Shown: positions 7,212-15,094 of the stretch, one piece after another
How the letters are laid out: the number at the start of each line of letters is the position of its first letter
Position numbering within the stretch: position 1 is the stretch's first letter
Source: Novosphingobium sp.
GTDB lineage: Bacteria > Pseudomonadota > Alphaproteobacteria > Sphingomonadales > Sphingomonadaceae
DNA: 48,217 nucleotides
Direction of reading: 5' to 3'
NCBI RefSeq assembly: GCF_019748365.1
Contig: NZ_JAIEPN010000008.1
Coordinates: forward strand, 1 to 48,217
Position numbers and translations under genes: made by a program
Notes under the pieces: model-generated
The model's database searches: none
What the model was told of the DNA's origin: nothing
What the model saw: the letters and a program-made list of their open reading frames with translations, nothing else

Positions 7212-8477
7212 TCAGCGCGCCGTTACGCGTACCGGCAAATGCTTTATGCCGTGAATGAAATTGCTGCGCAAAAAGGCGTGGTCGCTGACCTGTTCGATGC
7301 CGGTCAGCCGCTTGGCCAGTTCCTGCATGACGATGGCAACCTCGAGCTTGGCCAGCCACATGCCGAGGCAGATATGCGGGCCGCCCTGGCCGAACGAGAG
7401 GAAGGGATTGCGCTCGCGCCCCAGGTCGATGCGGTAGGGATCGGGGATGGCGGTCTCGTCGCGGTTGCCGGCGATGAACCACAGCAGCACCTTGTCGCCT
7501 TCGCGCACCTCTTTGCCCTGAAAGGTGAAATCGCGCGTCGCGGTGCGGCGGAAGTGGGTGGTGGGGGAGGCATAGCGGATCATCTCGTCCGCCGCGCCTT
7601 CCCAGCTCGCGAAATCGCCGCTCTGCAGGCGCTTCAGCAGCGCCGGGTCGTTGGCGAGCGCATGGATCGTCGCCGAGATCGAATAGCGTGTCGTGTCGTT
7701 CCCCGCCGCCACCAGCAGGCAGAAGAAGTTGCGGAACTCGTCGCGCGACATCTGCGTGCCGCTGTTGGTGGGCTGGCGCACGAGATTGAGCACGCCGATC
7801 TGCTCGCCCGCATCCATCCGGTCGAGCAGCCCGTTCGCATAATCGAACAGGTCCATCGCGGCGGGCGAGCGGAACGGAAGCATGCGGTAGGCATCGCTAT
7901 CGAGCTGATCGACGACGAAATCGGTGTAGTCCGGGTCCGCATTGGAGATCAGCGCATCGCCCTTTTCGACGAGCCACGGCCCGTCTTCCTGCGGCACGCC
8001 CATGATCTGCGCGAGCATCTGCATGGGGAGGCGCCGGGCGATGCGGTCGACCGCATCGAATTCGCCTTCTTCGAGCGCGACATCGAGCAGGTTCGTCACG
8101 ATGCTGCGGATCTGGTCCTCGAACTGGGCGACGGTGCTTTTCGAGAAGGCCTTGGAGACCAGCGCGCGGAAGCCGCGGTGGTGCGGGGCGTCGGTTTCCT
8201 GGAAGGTCTTGCGCGCCTCGACTTCCTCGGGGCTCTGGTCTTCCATGCGAATGCCGCGTGCGGAAGAGAGGAGATCGGCCTGCCGGTTGAGCTCGAGCAA
8301 GTCGGCATGGCGGGTGACCGACCAGAAGCCCGTCTCGCCGCTCGTCATTTCGGACCATGCCATCGGCTCTTCGCGGCGCATGCGCTCGAAGGTTGCGAAG
8401 GGGGCGCCTTCATTGAAGGCGTCGAGCGAGGACAGATCGACGTGCGGGTCGGCCTGGCGCGAAAATGCAAAGGGCAT
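7212..8477 (-). CDS. Soluble class I bacterial cytochrome P450
   Basis: A 421-residue P450 with no membrane anchor. The oxygen-activation motif AGNDTT is at residues 258-263, the ExxR pair is Glu298/Arg301 (EMIR), and the haem-binding loop FGQGGPHICLG has its thiolate ligand at Cys370. The pattern is that of bacterial families such as CYP108/CYP125-like hydroxylases. It needs a ferredoxin and reductase, and neither is in the window. It is first in an operon with the gamma-glutamylamide synthetase and ALDH. A plausible job is hydroxylation of an amine or its gamma-glutamyl amide, N- or C-oxidation, or aromatic hydroxylation to feed the divergent extradiol dioxygenase; none is proven. An AGGAGAGG ribosome site precedes the start. 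Confidence 0.9.
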   Translation of the reverse strand: MPFAFSRQADPHVDLSSLDAFNEGAPFATFERMRREEPMAWSEMTSGETGFWSVTRHADLLELNRQADLLSSARGIRMEDQSPEEVEARKTFQETDAPHHRGFRALVSKAFSKSTVAQFEDQIRSIVTNLLDVALEEGEFDAVDRIARRLPMQMLAQIMGVPQEDGPWLVEKGDALISNADPDYTDFVVDQLDSDAYRMLPFRSPAAMDLFDYANGLLDRMDAGEQIGVLNLVRQPTNSGTQMSRDEFRNFFCLLVAAGNDTTRYSISATIHALANDPALLKRLQSGDFASWEGAADEMIRYASPTTHFRRTATRDFTFQGKEVREGDKVLLWFIAGNRDETAIPDPYRIDLGRERNPFLSFGQGGPHICLGMWLAKLEVAIVMQELAKRLTGIEQVSDHAFLRSNFIHGIKHLPVRVTAR

Positions 8478-8621
8478 GCAGAACCTCTCCTGTTCGCTTG
8501 TCGTGCTAGTCTCGGGCCGGGGATGGGACTTGGCATAACCGGACAGAGTGGGGCGGGGGCCTTCTGATCAGCGCGCGGCGGGCCTATTGAGGCGGGGTCA
8601 GCAATCGCAGGGAGCCGCAAC

Positions 8622-9476
8622 ATGGGCGAAATCATCGGAGCAGGGCTGGTCGCGCACGCGCCGACGATCATGATGTCGGAAGCGGATCGCTACGAGCTGA
8701 ACGAGGGCAAGGAAATCAGCCTTGTGCCGGGGCTCCACCGGCTGAAGCGCGAAGTGCTCGATGTGCTGAAGCCCGATGTGATCGTGCTGTTCGATACGCA
8801 CTGGTTCACCATCGTCGAGTTCTGCATCGCCGCCCATGCGCGCCGTACCGGGCGCTATACCTCGGACGAATTGCCGCGCGGTATGAAGCAGATCCCCTAC
8901 GATATTCCCGGCTGCCCCGAGCTTGCCTTCGCGATGGCTGAGCGCGCGACCGAGCACGGGGTGCGCACGACGGCGAACGATGATCCCTACCTCCCGATGC
9001 ACTACCCCACGGTCAATCTCTCGACCTTTCTACAAGGCGAGGAGAAGTGGATTTCGGTGAGCCACGCCTATTCGGCCGAGCCGCACAATTTCCTCGGCGT
9101 CGGCGCGGGCATCGGGCAGGCGATCCGCGAATCCGACAAGCGCGTGGTGCTGATCGCGAGCGGTTCGATGAGCCACCGCTTCTGGCCCTTCGACCAGATC
9201 GCGCAGCATGAGGCATCGGACCCGATCCACATTTCCTCTGCGGAAGCGCGCGAGGCAGACCTTGAACGCCTGCGCTGGTTTGCGGAAGGCAACCACGCGG
9301 CGGTGATCGACACGATGCCGGACTATCTGCGCCATGCGCCCGAAGCGCGTTTCGGCCACTACCTGATGATGGCGGCGGCCTGCGGGGGGCACGAATGGAA
9401 GGCGAAGGGGCGCCAGTTTTCGGACTACGAGAACGCGACCGGGACCAGCCAGGTGCATGTGTGGTTTGATATGTAG
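8622..9476 (+). CDS. Class III extradiol ring-cleavage dioxygenase, homoprotocatechuate 2,3-dioxygenase (HpaD/HpcB)-like
   Basis: A 284-residue LigB-superfamily enzyme. It is collinear with E. coli HpaD/HpcB through the blocks VIVLFDTHWF (His60), YTSDELP, and LIASGSMSHRF. His12 (VAHAP) and His60 are likely iron ligands. The known family opens 3,4-dihydroxyphenylacetate between carbons 2 and 3 to 5-carboxymethyl-2-hydroxymuconic semialdehyde. The start has GGGAG 7 bases upstream. It is divergent from the P450-synthetase-ALDH operon across 144 bp, which suggests a shared regulatory region. The true catechol substrate could be a side-chain-modified catechol rather than homoprotocatechuate itself. 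Confidence 0.87.
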   Translation: MGEIIGAGLVAHAPTIMMSEADRYELNEGKEISLVPGLHRLKREVLDVLKPDVIVLFDTHWFTIVEFCIAAHARRTGRYTSDELPRGMKQIPYDIPGCPELAFAMAERATEHGVRTTANDDPYLPMHYPTVNLSTFLQGEEKWISVSHAYSAEPHNFLGVGAGIGQAIRESDKRVVLIASGSMSHRFWPFDQIAQHEASDPIHISSAEAREADLERLRWFAEGNHAAVIDTMPDYLRHAPEARFGHYLMMAAACGGHEWKAKGRQFSDYENATGTSQVHVWFDM

Positions 9477-9560
9477 GGTCGCCAGCGCGTCCCGCTTTTG
9501 TTGCTCGTCGCCCGGGCTTGATCTGCGGTCCCGCTTGGAATGCGGGCGCGGTGGTTGCGG

Positions 9561-9593
9561 CTCTGGATTCCCGCCTGCGCGGGAATGACGAGG
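9561..9593. repeat. Single REP-like palindrome (GGATTCCCGC / GCGGGAAT)
   Basis: An imperfect palindrome of CTCTGGATTCCCGC, a short loop, GCGGGAATGACGAGG. The same sequence recurs in the doublets at 9732, 10347, 19296, 27609 and 36452. This copy has no partner within 60 bp. Confidence 0.8.
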
Positions 9594-9681
9594 TTTTTGA
9601 ACGTGTCGGGGTTTGGTCACCACGGGCTTGGCTTGGGGTTCCGCTTGGATGGTCGGCGCGGCGGTTGCGGCGAGAAGCGGG

Positions 9682-9702
9682 ACCCCGGATCAAGTCCGGG
9701 GT
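9682..9702. repeat. Second palindromic repeat type, ACCCCGGA arms
   Basis: Perfect 8-bp arms ACCCCGGA and TCCGGGGT around a 5-base loop TCAAG. A degraded relative (GACCCCGAGTCAAGCAGGGGTGAC-like) lies near 36411-36434. Confidence 0.65.
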
Positions 9703-9731
9703 GACGGGGATGGTTGTTTTCCTCCAACCTT

Positions 9732-9816
9732 CGTCATTCCCGCGAACGCGGGAATCCAGAGCCCCAAAACGCCGCGCCTGCCGCTCTGGATTCCCGCCTG
9801 CGCGGGAATGACGAGG
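9732..9816. repeat. Inverted REP doublet (REPIN-like)
   Basis: Two copies of the GTCATTCCCGC...GCGGGAATCCAG palindrome in opposite orientation (9732-9761 and 9784-9816), separated by 22 bp. The same geometry is seen at 10347-10430, 19296-19380 and 36452-36538, so the doublet rather than the single copy seems to be the mobile or amplified unit. Confidence 0.75.
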
Positions 9817-10227
9817 TGGTTGGCAGAGTGGTCTGAGCCTGTTGGATTTGGCGGCGCGGCGGCGCGGTGTTTGGGCAGGGAGGGTGATCGCGCGACCGGT
9901 GCGGCGCCTGCACTGGCGCTGCGGGGAGGACGTCGTGTTCCGCCTTGGTGCGAGTGGCCGGATGGGCAGAAGCGGTCCGGCGCAGCCTTCTCGTCGATCA
10001 TGGCCCGGGACCGGGGTAGCGGCTCGCGTGCGTACCGGTCTTTGCTCGCATTCGGCCAGATGCCGATGGGAGCCATGATCTGCGTGCTGGCGCGGTAGTG
10101 TGCCTGGCCAAGGACTTGGGGGAGACCGCCCCACCTTGAACCCGCAGCCCGCACCGGTCGCGTTGGCGTTTCACGGCCAAAGGAGCGAGGGCGAGGCCGG
10201 CCTAGCCTGCTCCCGATCTGGGCGGGG

Positions 10228-10256
10228 TGTATAACCCATTTGGTTCGTTTTGTCAA
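10228..10256 (-). promoter_or_regulatory. Near-consensus sigma70 promoter with no gene downstream
   Basis: On the minus strand TTGACA (10256-10251) and TATACA (10233-10228) are separated by exactly 17 bp. That is far closer to consensus than other promoters in this window. Transcription would start near 10221 and run through the repeat-rich gap towards the 3' end of the extradiol dioxygenase gene. No protein gene or ribosome site of note follows, so a non-coding or antisense transcript is possible. Confidence 0.5.
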
Positions 10257-10295
10257 GGGTTCTGATCGGAGGAGGCGTTGCTGGCCCACCCCCAG

Positions 10296-10317
10296 CCCCT
10301 CCCGCAAGCGGGAGGGG
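10296..10317. repeat. Perfect palindrome CCCCTCCCGC-AA-GCGGGAGGGG
   Basis: Ten-base perfect arms with a two-base centre. It resembles a short dispersed intergenic palindrome rather than a terminator, since no T-run follows on either strand. Confidence 0.6.
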
Positions 10318-10346
10318 GATTGATGTGTGGTTGCAATCCCAAGCTT

Positions 10347-10430
10347 CGTCATTCCCGCGAAGGCGGGAATCCAGGGCGGCGGGCGCGGTGTGTGGGGCTC
10401 TGGATTCCCGCCTGCGCGGGAATGACGAGG
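10347..10430. repeat. Inverted REP doublet (REPIN-like)
   Basis: Palindromes at 10347-10374 and 10398-10430 in opposite orientation with a 23-bp spacer. It ends 8 bp beyond the 3' end of the amidotransferase gene and could act as its transcription end or mRNA 3' stabiliser. Confidence 0.75.
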
Positions 10431-10438
10431 CTTTGTTT

Positions 10439-11272
10439 TTAAAGGACTTTGGCTTCGATCCAGGCCAGAATTTCGGCGCGGCGGGTGCGGTTGTCGAGGA
10501 CGTCTTCGTCGACGCCCAGCTGCCAGGCGAGGCCCGCGTTGGCAGGATCGGCGGCGAGGGCTTCGAGCTTGTCGCGGTAGGCGACCAGTTCCGCCATGTC
10601 GGCGAAGAAGCCCTGGGTGACCATGTCGTCGGCGTAGAGCGTGTAGAGCTGGACGAGCTGGGCGAGATCGAATTCGGGGTGGTATTGCACCGCCCAAACT
10701 TCGCTGTTCGCCAGCGGGATCACCGCCGCCTGAATTTCGCTGTGCGCGTTGGAGGCGAGCAGCGTCGCGCTTTCGGGCAGGCGGATCACTTCGTCGTAGT
10801 GGATACAGGGCGCGTCGAAGACCGGAGCCTTGCCCTTGAACATCGGGTGCGCGCGGCCAGCCTCGTTCAGCAGGATCTTGCGCGCAAAGCCCACTTCGCG
10901 GCCCTTGGGATTGAAGGCGACTTCTCCGCCTGCCGCGACGGCGGCGATCTGCAGGCCCCAGCAGGAACCGAAGATGGGAAGACCGGCCTCGGCGGCCTGC
11001 TTCAGGAGGTCGATCTGGTTCGTGACGGCAAATTCGGCGTCATAGGCATGGAGCGCCGAGCCGGTCACGACGAAGCCCGCGTAATCGGACCAGCTACGCC
11101 CGCCGGGGATCATCTCGCCCTCGTCGGCGCCGTTCAGCACGTCGAGCGCGATGTCCGGATAATGTGCGGCAATCGCCTCGATGTAGATTTCGCTCGAGGT
11201 GCGCACACCCAGTTCATGCGCGCGGGCGCGCTTGGGGGCGGTGTTGCCTTCGAGCAGCAGCAGTCGGGTCAT
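10439..11272 (-). CDS. Class I glutamine amidotransferase-like gamma-glutamyl hydrolase (AtdA2/GuaA-domain type)
   Basis: A 277-residue stand-alone class I amidotransferase domain. The triad is visible: nucleophile Cys104 in GSCWGLQ, His198 and Glu200 in QYHPEF. No synthetase domain is attached, so it is not GMP synthase. Stand-alone relatives in aniline (AtdA2/TdnT) and isopropylamine catabolism hydrolyse gamma-glutamyl amides, and PuuD plays the like role for putrescine. Together with the gamma-glutamylamide synthetase at 5875 it suggests a gamma-glutamylation route. It lies 15 bp after the AraC gene on the same strand and is probably co-transcribed; an AGGA site precedes the start. Confidence 0.82.
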   Translation of the reverse strand: MTRLLLLEGNTAPKRARAHELGVRTSSEIYIEAIAAHYPDIALDVLNGADEGEMIPGGRSWSDYAGFVVTGSALHAYDAEFAVTNQIDLLKQAAEAGLPIFGSCWGLQIAAVAAGGEVAFNPKGREVGFARKILLNEAGRAHPMFKGKAPVFDAPCIHYDEVIRLPESATLLASNAHSEIQAAVIPLANSEVWAVQYHPEFDLAQLVQLYTLYADDMVTQGFFADMAELVAYRDKLEALAADPANAGLAWQLGVDEDVLDNRTRRAEILAWIEAKVL

Positions 11273-11287
11273 GGCTTGTCCTGAAGA

Positions 11288-12274
11288 TCAGTGCGCCGTG
11301 CTGGCGAGGTTCGCGCGGTAGGCCTGCGGGGAGACCCCGCTCCAGCGGTGGAAGGCGCGCGTGAAGTTGCTGTGTTCGGCATAGCCCAGCCTTAGCGCGA
11401 TCTGCGCGATCGACAAATCGGGGCGGACGCGAAATTCGAACACCGCTTGCCGCATGCGGCATTCATCGAGCACTTGCTGGAACGAGGAGCCCTGTTCGGT
11501 CAGCTTGCGGCGAAGGGTGCGGCTCGACATGCCCATTTCGCGGGCGAAGCGCTCCTGCTCGATGGCGCAGGAATTGAGATCGCGCAGCACCATCTGGCTG
11601 AGGCGATCGACCAGCGGTGTCTCTCGCCGCTTGGTGACGATCGAGCGGGTGAGCTGGCGGACATCGCAGGCGCCCGGCTGCGCCGAAGGCAGTGCGAGAT
11701 CGAGCAGCGCGGCGGGGAAGCGGATCTGGTTGGTATCGGCGCCGAACGTGCAGGGCGCGCAGACAACCTTGCCGATATCGCCACGCATCTCGTGGCTTTC
11801 GGCCTCGAACGCGAACTCGACCTTGTCCCATGCTCCCCGCGTCCCGCGCTTGAGGATCTGGCTGACGATGCCCAGCGTGAACATCGCATCGTGGTGGCGC
11901 GGCCAGATATCGGGATCGAGGATGCGGTAGCTGACCGAGGCCATGTCGTCCTCAAGGCCGAGGCGGATATCGGTGCAGTCCTGCAGCAGCGAGAAGTAGT
12001 CCACCAGCCGCCGCAACGCGGAGCCGACGCGCCCCGCCGAATTGATCGCATCGCCCAGCGGCCCCAGTGCGGCCAGATCGTAGTTGCCGCCGGCAAGCCA
12101 GGGGATCGCGACATCGCGGGTGCGGCTGACCACAGCTTCGGAAAACCGCACGAACTCGGCCAGCGGCATGGATTCCGGAGGCGGGCCATCGCCGAGCATC
12201 GGCGCGGCAAGCGTGTCTTCCAGAAAGCTTTCCCAGCCGTTCATTGCGGCGGCGCGGACGGTCGCTGGTGCCAT
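11288..12274 (-). CDS. AraC-family regulator with PF12625-type N-terminal domain
   Basis: A 328-residue protein. The last 100 residues form a two-helix-turn-helix AraC domain (FAREMGMSSRTLRRKL and SIAQIALRLGYAEHSNF, then FHRWSGVSPQAYR). The N-terminal part resembles the ligand domain of OruR/ArgR-type AraC regulators of amine and amino-acid catabolism. I chose the ATG at 12274 because GGGGAG lies 6 bases upstream; in-frame ATGs at 12298 and 12244 are less well placed. It is divergent from the MFS-ALDH-aminotransferase operon and upstream of the amidotransferase, so it may control both. Confidence 0.85.
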   Translation of the reverse strand: MAPATVRAAAMNGWESFLEDTLAAPMLGDGPPPESMPLAEFVRFSEAVVSRTRDVAIPWLAGGNYDLAALGPLGDAINSAGRVGSALRRLVDYFSLLQDCTDIRLGLEDDMASVSYRILDPDIWPRHHDAMFTLGIVSQILKRGTRGAWDKVEFAFEAESHEMRGDIGKVVCAPCTFGADTNQIRFPAALLDLALPSAQPGACDVRQLTRSIVTKRRETPLVDRLSQMVLRDLNSCAIEQERFAREMGMSSRTLRRKLTEQGSSFQQVLDECRMRQAVFEFRVRPDLSIAQIALRLGYAEHSNFTRAFHRWSGVSPQAYRANLASTAH

Positions 12275-12346
12275 GCTGTCTCCCCGGGGTGCACACATGC
12301 GCGTGCTCTTGTGATGGAAGGCTAAGCGATTCGGGGCAAACTGATA

Positions 12347-12360
12347 TTGATCCAGATCAT
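12347..12360. promoter_or_regulatory. FNR/CRP-family-like box in the AraC-MFS divergent gap
   Basis: TTGATCCAGATCAT matches the FNR/FixK pattern TTGAT-N4-ATCAA at 9 of 10 defined positions and contains a perfect TGATC/GATCA dyad. It sits about midway between the divergent starts at 12274 and 12480. It could equally be half of an AraC operator. Confidence 0.35.
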
Positions 12361-12479
12361 CAAAAGGTGATCGAAAAATTCACCAGCTTGGGCATGGACG
12401 CGGGCGCCGGAATGTCCGATCCTGCCAAGCGGGCACACCCTCGCCATGCAAGGGCACCGGGGACAGACGGGGAGACAGA

Positions 12480-13661
12480 GTGGACATGGCGAGAGCTACG
12501 CCGGCGCGGCGCGACATCGACGTCAATGGCTGGCCCGCGATCCTCTGCGCCGTGATCCTTGGCACGATCGGCGTGCTTTCGTTCATCATCCAGCCCGGGA
12601 TCGTGCAAGGCTATGTTACGCAGCTGCAGGTGGACGAGGCGACTGCCGTCAACCTCGCCGGTGTCGAGATGCTGGGCGTTGCGCTGGCGACGATCTTCAT
12701 GGCCGTGTGGGGCACGCGGATCAACTGGCGCTGGGTCGTGGCGGGCGGCCTGCTGATCGCGGCGGCGGGTGATCTGGCGTCGCTCGGTGCGCCGCTCGGC
12801 GGGCGTTTCGAGTTGGCGCGCTTCGTGGCGGGGCTGGGCGAAGGGACGATCACTTCGATCAGTTTCACCTTCGTCGGCGTCACCAATCGCGCCGAGCGCA
12901 ATCTTGCGCTCTATCTCACCCTGCTGCTCACCTACGGCGCGTTCGGGCTTTGGTTTCTGCCCGATTTCCTTGGCAGCCATGGGCTCGATGCGATGTTCGT
13001 CGGCTTTGCCCTACTCTCGCTGGCCTCGCTCGCCACGCTATCGTTCCTCCCGCACGCCTATTCCGCGGAGGAAATGGTCAATCCCGAAGCGCGGCAACTG
13101 GCTGTGCCGATGCTGGTGATCGCGCTGGCCGGGGTGCTGGCCTACAATATTGCGCAGGGGATCGCCTGGGCTGTGCTGTTCCTTGTCGGCATCGGCGCGG
13201 GCCTTCCCGAGCAATCGGTGGCAGATGCGCTGTTCCTGTCGCAGATCCTTGCCGTTGGCGGCGCGCTCGCTTCGGTGTTCCTCGCCGGCCGCGTGAACCG
13301 CAACGGCGCGATCGCGTTCGGCATCCTTGCGGGCGCGGCGAGCATTGCCCTCCTGATCGGCAAGCCCAGCCTGACCCTGTTCGTGATCGGCGTCTGCGGG
13401 TTCAACGTGCTGTGGAACTTCGTGCTGCCGTTTATCCTTGGCCGCGTCTGCGATTTCGACGAGACCGGGCGGATGATGTCGTTCGCGATCATGATGCAGA
13501 TGATCGGCCTTGGCGGCGGTCCGCTGATTGCTGCGCAGCTGCTGGATGGCAGCGGCTACCGTTCGGCCGAATTGCTCTGCGTTGCGCTGTTCATCGTCAG
13601 CTATGCGCTGCTGCTGGTTCCCATTCGCAAGCATCAGGCGCTATCCGCGCTGCCAGCTTGA
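12480..13661 (+). CDS. Major facilitator superfamily transporter
   Basis: A 393-residue inner-membrane protein with about 12 hydrophobic segments and the MFS length. A charged loop after segment 2 (WGTRINWRW) sits where the MFS motif A is expected, but the motif is weak. It is first in a plus-strand operon with succinate-semialdehyde-type dehydrogenase (24-bp gap) and aminotransferase, so it probably imports an amine, amino acid or aromatic acid used by them. The GTG at 12480 has GGAG 5 bases upstream; an ATG at 12486 is the alternative. The leader GGGGAGACAG is shared with the divergent AraC gene. Confidence 0.82.
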   Translation: MDMARATPARRDIDVNGWPAILCAVILGTIGVLSFIIQPGIVQGYVTQLQVDEATAVNLAGVEMLGVALATIFMAVWGTRINWRWVVAGGLLIAAAGDLASLGAPLGGRFELARFVAGLGEGTITSISFTFVGVTNRAERNLALYLTLLLTYGAFGLWFLPDFLGSHGLDAMFVGFALLSLASLATLSFLPHAYSAEEMVNPEARQLAVPMLVIALAGVLAYNIAQGIAWAVLFLVGIGAGLPEQSVADALFLSQILAVGGALASVFLAGRVNRNGAIAFGILAGAASIALLIGKPSLTLFVIGVCGFNVLWNFVLPFILGRVCDFDETGRMMSFAIMMQMIGLGGGPLIAAQLLDGSGYRSAELLCVALFIVSYALLLVPIRKHQALSALPA

Positions 13662-13684
13662 TATCGTTTCAAGAGGAGTCGTCC

Positions 13685-15094
13685 GTGTTTGCAACCGTGC
13701 CAGAGGGCACCGGCCTCGCTGTCCACAATCCCGCCACCGGCGCACTGATCGCGACCGTGCGCGACTATGCACCTGCGGAAATCAGCGCGATCATTGATGC
13801 CGCCGATGCCGCCCGTCCCACCTGGGCGACTGAAACCGCCAAGGCCCGCGCGGCGGTGCTGCGCCGCTGGTACGGCCTCATCATGGAGCGGCAGGAGGAG
13901 CTTGCAGCGCTCATCACCGCCGAATGCGGCAAGCCGCTGGCCGAAGCGCGCGGTGAAGTGGCCTATGGCGCCTCGTTCATCGAATGGTTCGCCGAGGAAG
14001 CCAAGCGCGCCTATGGCGAGACGGTTCCGACCTTCGCGGCAGGCAAGCGCGTGCTGACGATCAAGCAGCCTGTGGGGACCTGCGCCGCGATCACGCCGTG
14101 GAATTTCCCGATCGCGATGATCACCCGCAAGGTGGGTCCGGCGCTGGCGGCGGGGTGCTCGATTGTGGTGAAACCCGCCGAAGCGACGCCGCTTTCGGCG
14201 CTGGCACTGGAGACTTTGGCACGCGAGGCGGGGGTGCCGGCGGACGTGTTCCGCGTGACGCCCTCGAACGATCCGGCGGCTGTCGGCACGCTGTTCTGCC
14301 GCCATCCCAAGGTGCGCAAGCTGAGCTTCACCGGCTCGACACGCGTCGGCAAGATCCTGATGGCGCAGGCGGCGGAGAACGTGACGCGGCTGAGCCTTGA
14401 GCTGGGCGGCAATGCGCCGTTCATCGTGTTTGACGATGCCGATCTCGATGCTGCGGCTGATGGCCTGATGGCGAGCAAGTTCCGCAACGCCGGGCAGACC
14501 TGCGTCTGCGCCAACCGCGTGCTGGTGCAGGATGGGGTTTATGATGCCTTTGTCGAACGCCTTCGCGCCAAGGTCGCCGCGTTGGTCGTCGGCGATGGAG
14601 CGGCGCCGGGCACGACCATTGGCCCGCTGATCAACGCGGCAGCGGTGGATAAGGTGGAGAGCCTTGTCGCCGACGCGCTGGCAGGCGGCGCGAGCGCGCT
14701 GATGGGCGGAAATCGCTCCAACGCCGGGGCGGGGTTCTTCGAGCCGACCGTGCTTGCCGGCGTGACGGCGCAAATGGCCATTGCCAGTTCCGAAATCTTC
14801 GGCCCGGTCGTCCCGCTGATCCGCTTCAAGGATGAGGACGAGGCCGTAGAGATCGCCAACGACACGCCCTTCGGGCTCGCCGCTTATTTCTTCGCGCGTG
14901 ATCTGGGGCGCGTGTGGCGGGTGATGGAAGCGCTCGAATACGGGATGGTGGGCGTCAACGACGGCATCATCTCCACCGAAGTCGCGCCGTTTGGCGGCAT
15001 CAAGCAATCCGGGCTCGGCCGCGAGGGATCGCGCCATGGCCTCGATGAATATCTCGAACTCAAATACTGCCTCATGGGAGGAATTGGCCGATGA
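13685..15094 (+). CDS. gabD: Succinate-semialdehyde dehydrogenase-type ALDH (GabD-like)
   Basis: A 469-residue ALDH. Catalytic residues are Asn140 (TPWNFP), Glu239 (LELGGNAP) and Cys273 (GQTCVCANR); the double-cysteine CVC is typical of GabD-like enzymes, where it allows redox control. The family oxidises succinic semialdehyde to succinate with NAD(P)+. The start is a GTG at 13685 with GAGGAG 6 bases upstream. Its stop overlaps the start of the aminotransferase (ATGA). Succinic semialdehyde is the product of both GABA transamination and the homoprotocatechuate meta pathway, so it may be shared by both arms of this island. A different omega-semialdehyde is possible. Confidence 0.85.
   Translation: MFATVPEGTGLAVHNPATGALIATVRDYAPAEISAIIDAADAARPTWATETAKARAAVLRRWYGLIMERQEELAALITAECGKPLAEARGEVAYGASFIEWFAEEAKRAYGETVPTFAAGKRVLTIKQPVGTCAAITPWNFPIAMITRKVGPALAAGCSIVVKPAEATPLSALALETLAREAGVPADVFRVTPSNDPAAVGTLFCRHPKVRKLSFTGSTRVGKILMAQAAENVTRLSLELGGNAPFIVFDDADLDAAADGLMASKFRNAGQTCVCANRVLVQDGVYDAFVERLRAKVAALVVGDGAAPGTTIGPLINAAAVDKVESLVADALAGGASALMGGNRSNAGAGFFEPTVLAGVTAQMAIASSEIFGPVVPLIRFKDEDEAVEIANDTPFGLAAYFFARDLGRVWRVMEALEYGMVGVNDGIISTEVAPFGGIKQSGLGREGSRHGLDEYLELKYCLMGGIGR

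Larger units (their letters stand above)
9477..10438. other. 962-bp gene-free region rich in palindromic repeats
   Basis: No frame here shows recognisable protein features; the open frames have low-complexity Arg/Pro/Gly composition. The region holds one single and two paired GGATTCCCGC-type palindromes, a palindrome with ACCCCGGA arms (9682-9702), a CCCCTCCCGC palindrome (10296-10317), and a near-consensus minus-strand promoter (10228-10256). About 400 bp between 9820 and 10220 carry no repeat and no gene I can identify. Confidence 0.7.

Noticed and set aside
9820..9860. Possible tRNA: the segment TGGCAGAGTGGTCTGAG resembles the D-arm region of a tRNA-Ser/Leu
   Set aside because: No acceptor stem partner, anticodon stem or T-loop (GTTCRANNC) follows within 100 bases.
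9613..10098. Open frame of 161 codons in the repeat-rich gap
   Set aside because: It runs through the REP palindromes, has no ribosome site and no family features; an ORF by GC content alone.
10439..11272. Calling the amidotransferase GMP synthase (guaA)
   Set aside because: Only the class I amidotransferase domain is present; the ATP-pyrophosphatase and dimerisation domains are missing and no purine gene is nearby.
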